In this document: positions 43,639 through 54,308 of the stretch, piece by piece
How the letters are laid out: the number at the start of each line of letters is the position of its first letter
Position numbering within the stretch: position 1 is the stretch's first letter
Origin: Ceratopteris richardii
Lineage: Eukaryota; Streptophyta; Polypodiopsida; Polypodiales; Pteridaceae
Direction: 5' to 3'
Assembly (NCBI GenBank): GCA_020310875.1
Contig: CM035412.1
Span: 136,316,261-136,380,260 of the forward strand
DNA length: 64,000 bases
Notes under the pieces: model-generated
Databases searched by the model: none
What the model saw: only the letters and a program-made list of their open reading frames with translations
What the model was told of the DNA's origin: nothing
Made by a program: the position numbers and the translations under genes

Positions 43639-43722
43639 AGAGAGAGAGAGAGAAAGAGAGAGAAAGAGAGAGAAAGATAAAGAGAGAGAGAAAGAGAGAG
43701 AGAGATGAAAGAGAAAGAGAAA
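43639..43722 (+). repeat. (GA)n-rich purine tract
   Basis: About 85 bp of GAGAGA with scattered AAA are all purine on the plus strand apart from two T. Such mirror-repeat purine tracts can form triplex DNA. Confidence 0.95.
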
Positions 43723-43763
43723 TGAAATTAATGTTTATTAATGTTTAATGTTGGTTTTCAGGC

Positions 43764-44102
43764 ATGCATACATACCAACATGCATATGTATACATACATA
43801 CACACATGCATACACACACATATACATACACACACATACATACACATATGCATGCACATACACTGTCACATGCATACATACACACACATAAAAGACACAC
43901 ATATACATACACACATAGACACATATTCATACACACACTTTTTCACACATACACACATAGACACATGCATATATGCATACACACATAGACACACATATAC
44001 ACACACACTCACATGCATACATATAAACTCATGCATATGCATGCATGCATGCATACATACACACATATACATACAAACATGTACATACACACAAATATAT
44101 TG
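43764..44102 (+). repeat. (CATACA)n alternating purine-pyrimidine tract
   Basis: About 340 bp are made of CA, TA and TG steps (ACACATACATACA and ATGCATGCATGC variants), almost strictly alternating purine and pyrimidine. This is a Z-DNA-prone sequence. The Tyr/His/Thr-rich frames here are artefacts of composition. Confidence 0.93.
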
Positions 44103-44679
44103 TTACCATTAGTGTCCATGTGAGAGGCCAAATGGTCACCCGACACTTTTTTGTATATGTTCTTTAATAAAACATATAGTGGCTTGGTCAGCCACATACT
44201 ATAAGTTCGACCGCATTTGTAACACCTAAGAAGTTTGTGTTCTTGCTCCTGGAGTACTGTTGTAGTCTCTGTGCAGAGTATCGAGTGCAACACTTGGAGC
44301 TCAGTTTTCTACTCTAAGGATATCATTGTGGAGCTCTCGAGAAGGAGAGTGCACTATGGTACATCGCTATCAAAATACTTCAATCGTATCAGGCCATTTC
44401 GATGCAAAAGCTTTGTTCCTTTTGTGCGAGTGAAGCGAGCACCCGCCCACCCACCCAAGGCAACAACCAAGGCATAGAACTTGGCATACCTTGTGTTGGA
44501 ACTCAAGGTCAAGCACAAGGCTAAGGAATGCTTCAAAGAAGTGGACACACAAGAAGAGGAGCAAGTAGGGAGCTCCAAGAAGTGTATGTCAAATTTTCAG
44601 AAGAAATCCCTATAAAAATAGTGATTTTCATCACTAAAAGCCATTGTAAATACCATTTCATATTTTTATAACTCCATTT
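44103..44679. other. Unclassified sequence left of Gypsy L
   Basis: Composition is more balanced than in its neighbours. A short plus-sense stretch near 44480-44590 would read NLAYLVLELKVKHKAKECF and continue for about 20 residues more, but I recognise no family. It contains CCCGCCCACCCACCC near 44443. It could be a decayed gene fragment. Confidence 0.35.
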
Positions 44680-44728
44680 TGTTCAAGCCGAGGAGTCCTC
44701 GAGCTTGAGGAGTATTAGAAGTATCATC
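44680..44728 (+). repeat. 5' LTR of Gypsy L, first part
   Basis: It starts TGTTCAAGCCGAGGAGTCC and matches the first 49 bp of the 3' LTR at 60394 with about two differences. The LTR is interrupted by Copia M at the target TCATC and resumes at 53910. Confidence 0.85.
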
Positions 44729-44960
44729 TGTTGGAGTTAGATGTCTGCGGAAGCACCCGAACAGCACAAGGAAGAAGAAGAAGCTTGGAGCACAAACACA
44801 CAATACTGAAATGTATTACTAGAGAATGTACAAAGATAAGTAGCCCATTAGGGCAATAGGCGTATATACAAGTCGGGGGAAAAAAAACTCCTAAAGAGGG
44901 AAAAAAGTGCCCCGGCGGTCCTAGTGTGTTCACACACATCACTACCTAAATATATCAACA
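44729..44960 (-). repeat. 3' LTR of Copia M
   Basis: In element sense it starts TGTTGATATATTTAGGTAG after the purine tract CCCAGGGGGGATT, and ends AACTCCAACA. Confidence 0.93.
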
Positions 44961-45034
44961 AATCCCCCCTGGGAATGATGCGGTGAACAAGGAGCTAGCA
45001 CTCATGTATAAGGAAGTGCCAAGCTATGTGGAAA

Positions 45035-47760
45035 TCACTCCACAAAAGGAAGTAAGCCCAAAGCTTTGTGGAAAGCTTGAAACTTCTCCCTAGGCAGAGC
45101 CTTCGTGAAAAGGTCTGTAATGTTCTCCTGCATGGGCACATATGCTAAGCTGATCTCCCCAGCAGAGAACCTCTCCCTCACATAGTGATAATGCACCTCA
45201 ATGTGCTTAGTGCAAGCATGGAACACTGGGTTCCTCGCAACTTCCAATGCGCTCTGACTGTTAGTGAAGATGGTGGTGGCAGAAGACTGGCCAACACCCA
45301 AATCAGCCATAAGGCATCTAAGCCATACACAGTCAACAGTTGCTGTGAAAGCTGCCCTATATTCAGCCTCACAACTCGAAGTGGCCACAGTAGACTGCTT
45401 CTTGCTCAACCAAGATATACACGAGCTACCAAGCATGAAGCAAAAACCACTGGTGGAAACACGAGTGTCATAGCAACCAGCCCAATCAGAGTCAGAAAAA
45501 GCATGCAAAGTTGGCAGTAGTGATCCCCCCTTGGGATAAAACAGCCCAAGTAGCCGAGTACCACTCAAGTAGCGAAAGATGCGCTTAACCGCCTTCCAAT
45601 GCGTGACTCTTGGGCAATGCATAAACCTTCTCATCTATGAGACAGCAAACTGAATATCTGGCCGAGTAATGCATAAGTAAATCAAGCATCCAACAACTTG
45701 CTGATAGAGAACAGTATCAAATGCATCTCCAGCATCATGAAGACTCAATCGTAAACCTGTCTCCATAGGAGTGGCAATAGACTTACAGTCTTCAAGGCCA
45801 AAACACTGCAATAATGTGTCAATATATTTCGTTTGATACAAAGCCATTCCACCATCAACTTGCATAAACTGAATGCCCAAATAGTGATGTAAATGCCCCA
45901 AATCAGACATCTCAAATGAGGCATGCAAATCAGTCTTGAAATCAGCAATATGCTTATCAATAGGACCAGTGAGCAGCATGTCGTCAACATCAAAAGCACA
46001 TCATTAGCGCGCTTAACATATAAGGTGCTTTCAGTTGGACTATTCTCAAAACCATGTGCAACTAGATAGGCATGTATCTTCTCATACCAAGCACGTGGTG
46101 CTTGCTTTAAACCATATAATGCCTTCTTTAACCTGCACACTTGGTTTTCATGCCCTTTCTGCACAAAGCCACGGGGTTGAAAAACATACACTTCTTCATG
46201 CAAGTCACCATTCAGAAATGTTGTTTTAATGTCCAACTGATGTACATTCCAACCATGATGGGCTGCAAGTGCACAAATGCTCCAAACAGTAGTCATACCG
46301 CATGTAGGTGCAAAGGTCTCATCAAAATCAATGCCTCTTTCCTGAGCATAACCCTTTGCAACAAGCCTAGCCTTATACCTGTCAATTGTACCATCAGGTT
46401 TACGCTTCAACTTTTATACCCACTTAGTGCCAATGGCCTTCTTGCCAGGAAGCAAGTCACATAAAGACCATGTACCATTCTTCATTATAGCATCATATTC
46501 AGATTGCATAGAAGCCATCCAATTTTCTGAATTATGTGCTTCATCAAAAGAAACAGGCTCATTCTCATCACAGAGACTAGACACAGCCATAGCATAGCAA
46601 TCTGATGCAAAGGAGGCACTATGAGAGCCTGAACGAGTACGATATGACAAAGGTGCATCTAATTTGTTGCCACACAAAGTCTGCACCAACCATTTTGGCA
46701 TAGCTTCTGCCTGCTCAATATCAGCTCTATCATCAACAAGTGCATCATGTAAATCTGCATCAGAAATGGAATGATCTACATCATCATATGAAACCTGCAA
46801 AGGTTGAGAAGTTGTCTCATTAGGACCAGCACTAGACTGTCCACCTGTAAAAAGAGGCATCAAAGTATCATACATGTCTTTGGAGCTAACAGATGTCTCC
46901 TTAGTACATGAAAGCAATGGCTGAATAGCATCTTCCACAAAGACAACATCACGGCTAACCAAAATGCATTTTGTTTGTGGATGATACAGACGATAGCCTT
47001 TACTTTTAGAACTGTACCCAACAAAAATACATTTTATTGCCTTATCATCCAATTTTCTGCGATGTTGTTCAGGCACTAGTGCATATGCCAAACAACCAAA
47101 AACACGCAGATGAGCAACAGATGGCTTGCGGTCATGCCAAGCCTCATATGGAGTGATAGATTGCAGCGCTTAAGTGGGACACCTGTTAAGTACATATGCT
47201 GCACACATGACAGCCTCAAGCCAGAAACTATGTGGTAAAGCCTGACTCTTGACCATACACCTCGCCATCTCCATGAGTGACCCATTCTTCCGTTCAGCAA
47301 CTCCATTCTGTTGAGGTGTATATGGCACTGTACACTGGTGTTTTATCCCACATTCAGCCAGAAATGCATTAAAATCAGAAGACATATATTCCCCCCCTCG
47401 ATCAGAACGGAGGGTGCCCATTTTACATGCTGACAGATTTTCAGCCAAAACCAAAAACTGTTTGAAGCACAAAAACACTTCGGACTTTTCCTTCAATGGA
47501 TATACCCATGCATGCCTGGAAAAATCATCAATGAAAGTCACGAAGTAAAGATAGTTTCCAAAAGGTGTCTGCATAGGACCACAGACATCACTATGTACAA
47601 GCTGCAATTTCTGCGTAGCCCGAACTGAACCATCTTTTTGGAAAGGAGGAACGCTGCATTTTGCCCAAAATACAGCCTTCACATACATGTTTTCGAGGTG
47701 CCTCAAGCTTGGGCAAAGAAGACACCATATCAGATTTCTACAGGCGTAGCAAACTAGCAA
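45035..47760 (-). pseudogene. Copia M pol: integrase, reverse transcriptase, RNase H
   Basis: In element sense from 47760: integrase with VHSDVCGPMQTP and FVTFIDDFSRHAWVY, LRSDRGGEYMSSDFNAF, TPQQNGVAERKNGS; integrase tail FVGYSSKSKGYRLYHPQT; reverse transcriptase with [40 protein letters not shown] and [19 protein letters not shown], then FEMSDLGHLHHYLGIQFMQ; RNase H with LSKKQSTVATSSCEAEYRA, HACTKHIEVHYHYVRE and TDLFTKALPREKF. The copy is better preserved than K but still broken in several places. Confidence 0.9.
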
Positions 47761-49324
47761 AATTCAGATGACCAAAGCGTGCATGCCAAAGCTTTGCATC
47801 TGACATAGCCTGAGAATCATGAACTGCACATGCCGAATCATTCACAGATCTTTCATAGTCTATGAGCTTATACAGCCCACGACATAAAATGCCAGAAGCA
47901 ATAATAACATCGCCATTTGACAAATCATGAACTGTACATCTATCATCAACAAATTTCACAACCAAGCCAATCTTGGCTAATTCAAAAACTGATAAGAGAT
48001 TCTTCTTGATCCCTGGTACAAATAAAGCATCTGACAAGGTGAAAGAAATACCATCAGCAGTAGTCAGAATGATCTTACCAACTCCCATAATAGTATAAGA
48101 GGAGTTGTTGGCGCATGTGACAGTATTCCCTGTAGGGGCAGGCTCGAGTGAAGAGAAGAAACTGCGCTGCGAGGTAATATGTTTGGTCGCCCCACTGTCA
48201 AAGTACCAAACATCTGAGTCCACTGCAGACATGCACTGCTCATAAGAAGATGGGTCAAAACTGCAAACAGTAGTAAACACCCATTCTTCTTCCTGCACAA
48301 GGTTAGCAGACTCTCTTTTTGGTGTAGAGGCTTCTGCAACAACCATTCTAGCCCCCTTTTTCTTTGCCTCTTTTGCAGCTAATTTTGGATAGTTCTTTAT
48401 GATATGATCATTACCTTTACAGTACTTAAACAATTTCTGCTTTTCTGATTTCTTCTCATCTTTATCCTGGTTCTTTGAATGTGCAGCATTTGCATATTTC
48501 TGCTTACTAGTAGAAGAGCTCCATTTTCCTTTTCCCTTCTGACTAGCCAGGAAAGCTTGATCTGCAACACGCATAATGGACCTGTTCTGCCTGGACTGAT
48601 CTTCTTGCAACAGAACAGAGACTCTATTCTGCCTGGACTGATCTTCTTGCAACAGAACAGAGACTAACTCCTCAAATGATAAGGCATTCGGATTGCCTTT
48701 CATCATCAACCGAAGAGTAGAAGCAAAACTCTGATATGAATCAGGAAGACCATTCAGAACGGTCTGCATAAATGAGCTATCTGGTATAACCTCATCAGCA
48801 AAAATCAACTGTTCCTTCAAATCTTTGATCTTCGTTAGGAAACTGTCCATAGAATCACCTTCATTCATGTGCTCACTCTCCAACTATTTTCGGAGGTAAG
48901 CAACACGAGCCTCATTCCTAGCTTGGTACAATGTGGTAAGTGTATCCCAAGCATCCCTAGCTGTTCTGCAAGAGCGAATATGAGGAATAATGGCACGTTT
49001 GACAGACAAAGCTATCAATGCATGTGCCTGGGCATCTCTGCCATCCCAACAAATCTGCTCTACAGTAGGTGCAGCAGAAACAGCAGCACGAACAGGAATT
49101 TGCACAATATCATCTTCGATACCATCTTCATCAGCTCCAGCACTTGTATTCGCAGTATCTGTTGTTACAGGTGTAACAGGATGTCTTTCAACACTCTGCA
49201 CAATGTTCCACAATCCTTTTGCAACCAATACATGTCACATCATATAAGCCCATAATGGGTAGTTGGTACCATCCAACGTATCCTCAATAGCCAACATACG
49301 GAATACATCACTGCTTTCAGCCAT
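47738..49324 (-). pseudogene. Copia M gag and protease
   Basis: The gag start at 49324 (MAESSD in element sense) is followed by a gag core with AYLRK and MNEGDSMDSFLTKIKDLKEQ, LPDSYQSFASTLRLMMKG and a Lys-rich nucleocapsid stretch. The zinc knuckle is of a changed type: KYCKGNDHIIKNYPKL has the spacing but lacks the full set of cysteines. Protease carries VWYFDSGATKHITSQ, then LLSVFELAKIGLVVKF and the pre-integrase block AKLWHARFGHLNFASL. Two adjacent near-identical copies of a short stretch occur in gag near 48590-48665. Confidence 0.85.
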
Positions 49325-49333
49325 GGCCGGTGT

Positions 49334-52300
49334 CAGAGAGATCCTCTCTCCCCTCATTGATAAGTAATGAAAGAAAAATTTATTGAAAAGTTTTCTTCCA
49401 ATATGGTTATATAAATACTCTCAAAAAAAATATTTTATATGAGTTTCTGCTTTGACCAAACCAACTCTTGAGTATTTGCAGGCTGACGAAGAAAGGAAAT
49501 GTACATTGTTGAGGAGCTTCTAATTGATTTTTGTTTTGTTGTTTGTAGCTATGAGTTAATGATCATATCTACTTTTATTTGCATTCTTTATGTAAAAAAT
49601 AATAATAATAATAATATATTTGCAAATGTCTTTGAAGATGAATATGTTTCTGAGTATCATCCTACGAGTTTTTGAGCTATAATCTTCTATCCCTTCTTAA
49701 AGGGGTTAATAAGAAAACAAGTTGATTGTTCAAAGAATGTGATGTAAGGTGCAAATGAGATTTTGAATGGTAAAAATGCCTTGGCTTTTTCAGTAGCATA
49801 TTAGGAGTCTTAAGAGGCTACTTTCATGAGAAAATATTATTGCGAAAGGCACAATGCGATACATTCGTATAAGAACATGAAGTCTAGCATGAGTGAATTA
49901 TCTACATATCTTGTTTATGTATAGCATGAGTGAATTATCTACATATCTTGTTTATGTATATGAATGGACATACAATTGAAACTAACTCACCAATCCTATG
50001 TGTATGAACGAAAATAATAAAAATTTTATTTATCTAACTAGTACGTGTATGAATGTATGCATTATGTGCAAGTAATGTGTATTAGTTATGTAAATTGTTT
50101 TGCCATATGATGTTCTAATTTAATTTATGTGCATATGAACCTATAACATTTAGTGTAAAACCATATAATTTTGAAGAAAAAAGTAATAAACAATAAAATA
50201 ATGAAAATATTATAATATAAAACAATGATGAAGATGCAAAACGTAAAAACGTGTATGTATGAGAGTAACATGCATTAGTTTCTACTCACAGATATGTGGA
50301 AGCCAATCTATAGGAATGTTTAGGAACTGTCGTCATAAGCAGGATTGATGGCGGCCAAGTGTAACGAAGGGTTGCATTTTCATCAAGTAACGAGCAATCA
50401 AGGGACAGATATAATTAGAACGCATGCAGAAGTTAAAGAACAGTGGAAGAGGGGGGAAGATTGACGCAGGTTCTGAGGTGGCTGAAGGACGGAATGATGA
50501 AGGCTGGAGCTCTCTCGCTCTGATCACGACCAAGGGGATGACAGCACTCATCAGCTTGCTTCCATCATCCATCAACGCGTGATCTTTATTTGTTCGAAGT
50601 TTTGAAAAACTATATCATATCGACGCAAATCATCTCTCAGAGAGAAAAAAATGCTGTTGTGGAGGAGCTGAAGGCAGGCACACAAGGGGGGATCATCCGT
50701 CGGAAAAGAAGGACAGCGCTGAAGGAATAATCAGAAGAGGGGGTGGCTTTGCTTCAGAAGTGACACATCAAGTGCACCTATCTATACTATGCTGATTTGA
50801 TGATATGTGCCAAAGTTTCTCTTGTTCAATTAAAAATTGAGTGCTAATCACCTGAAGAGAGAAGGATCGAAGGATAGCGACCATCTTTGAAGAAGTAGAG
50901 ACGGAAGTTCTTCTGGCAAATTTAATTCCTAAGAATCTACGTCCGTTGAACAGAGAATTGGATGGTGTCTTCCTGAACTTTGATCGGAGCAAACATCATG
51001 GATGTGCTAATTTTGCTGGTAATTTCCACTGAAGACCGCTATTATCTCCTCTTCGTTATGGTTTCTGCGTTATATAAGGTTCGTAGACAATATGTAATTT
51101 TTCGCGTTGTTGTCTGTACTTATCATTGTTACTCCCTCAATGTGAACTATACTATTATAATTACATGTGATCATTGCTAGTAAGTTTATTATCTGCCAAC
51201 AACGTCAACATTGCTAACATTTCGACTTCTCTTCTACTTTTGATAATCTGAATATGTCGTCTTCATCAGTTTTTATCACCTTAGCAGTTTAATAGCGGCA
51301 ATCCTAACAGATTGTAATGTTTGATTTCAGCACATGTTCGATTTTGTGTCTATCGGTTGATCAAAGTGATAATGTACTAGAACTGAACATAGATTGTTTA
51401 GTGCTTAAGCATGGAACTATTGCTTTAGCTTAGTATCGTACTGTTCACTTATGAGAAATTAGAAAAAGGATCCATTCGCTTCTTCTGATGAGTTACTACA
51501 AATTAGTACACTCTGTGTATATGACGTGATTCGAGTTTTGTTTTTTTTAGATGATAAACTGCACTATAGCCCTTATGACATTGAATAATTATATTACATG
51601 TTATCATCGTGTACTCGTTACCTTTTGTATGTTTTCCTTCCTTTACAATATAAGTGAACTACTACACATATGAACTTGGAATTAAGTACATTAATTCATG
51701 TGCTACGAGTGTTCATAGTTTTAAAGTTGTTCTGAACTGAATCCAAACTCTTCTGAAAGTTCTTAGGAACGCACCTCTTCTGTATACGTGAATATAAAGA
51801 AAGAATGTAAAACGCACTTCTTATTGGTCAAAAAAAAAACCCGAAGTTAGACATAAGCTTATGCTTAGGTTTCTTCGGATATAATTAAAGGTCACTAAAG
51901 CATATCAGACTCCTGTCAGTAATCCCTGTACAGATGAATTCTAACGGGATAAATGCATACGTTTAAAGAGATGAAACAAAAGTAGGGCATGATAAGCGAA
52001 GGGGGAAAATCTCTGTGTTTTTGGAGGGAGGCCAACTCTTGCTTTAATCAGGGGCACTGTATACAGAGTTTGAAGCAGAAGTTGTTGTAACCAACAGGTG
52101 TGTGATCAATAGTTATTTGCTTTCATCGACGCTTTGGCAAAAGAAGGGTCGTTAAAACCTGATGAAGATGACACTTCTATACGACAGAGAAGAGGACATT
52201 ATTTTGATGCTGAACTGAAATTGATCTAACAATGTTTATACTCTGTTATATATTTGTTTGCATACGGTCTAGAAGGACCTTTATCATGCAGCTGCAGCTG

Positions 52301-53333
52301 TAGAAACGTTTTCAGGTTAAGTTGAAACGCAAACTTCGGTGTGTTGAACAGTAAAGTCATCTTATCTTGACTTGATTATGCTCATCTGACATTGTTAATT
52401 ACCTTAGCGCTGTTCTGTCAATTGCGTTGTGCATTCTGACAAGTCTTCATACATGTCTGGCAATTCAAATTTATGTACATCATCACTTTACCTTTGCGGT
52501 TGAAGAATTGGTGCTCTATCATATGAAGTCTTTTTCAAACTCTAATAGTAGAAAGCGTCGATCATGCTGCTATGTTTCATGCACATTGTTCTATGTCTTT
52601 ATGTTGTCTGTCAAGTGGTAAAGCAAAATAACGAAACTTAATTGTTTTTTCTTACGATCAAATTAGATCTCTCCAGATTGATTGTTGACGCTGTTTTGTG
52701 GCAATCTTTACAGTTCTGAAACTTAGCAATATTCATATCGAATATGTTTCTTCATTAGTTCCACGATGATATTTGAATTTCATAAATTTCTTATATTCCT
52801 CAGTAATAGTACATGCGCGCTCCAAAGTAAATGTTTAGATATTGACGTTTAATGTGATAATCAAGTAAATAAACTACAGATATCTAAAGTTTGTATATTC
52901 CATGTTCTAACGCTTGTTACAGGGATGTTCATATAAAGTTCCTTAGTGAAGAAAATCGTTCCCTACACGAAAAACAATTTCTGGTTGCATCAGCCTATGT
53001 ATCTTCTCAACATAAGATAAAACATTCGCTTGATTGAAATTGGAATTTCATTCATTACGTATAACAAAAAAAAAGATGGCACTTACATAGCGTCAAAACA
53101 AATGAGATATTCTATGAACCTTTACATTCAAATCTTGTCATGCTGTCATGAATTGAAATAATGATATTCAAAGCTTTCAAAGTTACATGTGTGAACTTGA
53201 GTCAACAATTGTTTTGAATGAAACTAATCAAACTTCTTCAGTTTCTGTGTACCTGAGATTGCTTCAAGCACCCCGCGTGCGCCGTATTTCCGGCGGTTGA
53301 CCCGATCCACCGACCGCTACTTTCGCGCCGACA
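49334..53333. other. Segment N: 4-kb insert of unknown origin in the Copia M leader
   Basis: The sister copy K runs from primer-binding site to gag in about 215 bp. In M the same two flanks are separated by 4 kb that K lacks. The insert begins TGTCAGAGAG, ends CGCCGACA and is bordered by CCGG on both sides (49330-49333 and 53334-53337), while K has a single CTGG there. TG...CA ends with a 4-bp duplication resemble an LTR-type insertion, but no LTR pair or coding domain is seen. It is mostly AT-rich with GC-rich patches at 50330-50760 and 53260-53333. It could be a solo long LTR, a non-autonomous element or captured host DNA. Confidence 0.6.
49885..49958 (+). repeat. 37-bp tandem duplication in segment N
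   Basis: Two adjacent identical copies begin TAGCATGAGTGAATTATCTA, which indicates recent local slippage or duplication. Confidence 0.95.
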
Positions 53334-53660
53334 CCGGTGACTAAAATACCTTGATGCAGAAAATTGATTGTATCTCAAAAAGTTGAACGGAACTGCCCAG
53401 ACGAGTTCTACTAAACCTGTAGCAAACTTCGAGACGAACAGAAACAGGTATATACCTTTGGCACAAAAAGACGAAATAGCCTGCACAAGCGCTGTGATAG
53501 TGCGTTCAGAGGCCAAAACGAGCTCAGATCGCGATTTTGGCACCACAAGGCGAAGATGTTTTGATCTCTGAAACACCCTGAGTATGCTCACCAAATTTCA
53601 TGTGAATCTGAGACTGCAAACGGAGGAGTGTCGATGGCGCCCTAGATGAAGCGACGACCT

Positions 53661-53672
53661 GCTCTGATACCA
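53661..53672 (-). other. Primer-binding site of Copia M
   Basis: In element sense TGGTATCAGAGC lies two bases from the 5' LTR and is a perfect initiator-Met type site. Confidence 0.9.
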
Positions 53673-53674
53673 AT

Positions 53675-53904
53675 TGTTGGATTTAGACGTCTGCGGAAGC
53701 ACACGAACAGCACAAGGAAGAAGAAGAAGCTTGGAGCACAAACACACAATACTGAAATGTATTACTAGAGAATGTACAAAGATAAGTAGCCCATTAGGGC
53801 AATAGGCGTATATACAAGCCGGGGGGAAAATACCTCCTAAAGAGGGAAAAAAGTGCCCCGGCGATCCTAGTGTTCACACACATCACTACCTAAATATATC
53901 AACA
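53675..53904 (-). repeat. 5' LTR of Copia M
   Basis: It spans 230 bp, about 96% identical to 44729-44960, and is followed on the plus strand by TCATC. Confidence 0.93.
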
Positions 53905-53909
53905 TCATC

Positions 53910-54282
53910 CTACCAATTTTCATAATTTTTAGACTTCGTTTGAGCCCTCAAATAAGCCCTGGAACCTAATTTTTAACTAGGCCAGACACTAGGTCTGGAC
54001 AGGGCCAAAACTACTCAAAAAACTATAAAAAGAGCAAGAGAGCTCATTTTTGAGGTTAGCTTGTTAGAGAATAGAGCTTTTTTAAGAGAACTCTTTTGCA
54101 ATCAAAGCTTTCCATTGTTCCTCTCTTTGATCTTACCTTGTGCGCGTGTGTGTGTATGTGTGTGCATGTTTGTGTGCTTTCACTCACGCACTTGTGCCTT
54201 CACTTGCTCGTGGTCTTCATACTGGTCCTCACGTCTCTGCGGATTGACAAGTAAAGGAGGTGGTGCTTGCGCTTGAGCTACA
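53910..54282 (+). repeat. 5' LTR of Gypsy L, second part
   Basis: It continues the LTR after Copia M (CTACCAATTTTCATAATTTT) and ends GAGCTACA just before the primer-binding site. A TATA-like box CTATAAAAAGAGC lies at about 54022-54034, as in the 3' LTR at about 60555. A (GT)n stretch follows. Confidence 0.9.
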
Positions 54283-54289
54283 CCAAATT

Positions 54290-54308
54290 TTGGCACTGTT
54301 GCCGAGGA
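54290..54308 (+). other. Primer-binding site of Gypsy L
   Basis: TTGGCACTGTTGCCGAGGA resembles the TTGGCGCCGTTGCCGGGGA site common in plant Athila-type Gypsy elements. Confidence 0.85.

Larger units (their letters stand above)
44729..53904 (-). mobile_element. Ty1/Copia element M, inserted in the 5' LTR of Gypsy L
   Basis: LTRs of 230-232 bp (44729-44960 and 53675-53904) are flanked by an exact target duplication TCATC (44724-44728 and 53905-53909). It is a minus-strand element of the same family as C and K, with gag, protease, integrase, reverse transcriptase and RNase H in order. At 9.2 kb it is twice the length of K because its leader between primer-binding site and gag holds a 4-kb segment (N). 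The LTRs differ at about 4%. The coding part has about six interruptions. Confidence 0.94.

Noticed and set aside
43741-44112. Tyr/His/Thr-rich protein frames
   Set aside because: They are translations of a CA/TA microsatellite.
49334-53333. Helitron
   Set aside because: Ends TGTCAG...CCGACA do not fit a 5' TC and 3' CTRR with hairpin, and insertion is not between A and T.
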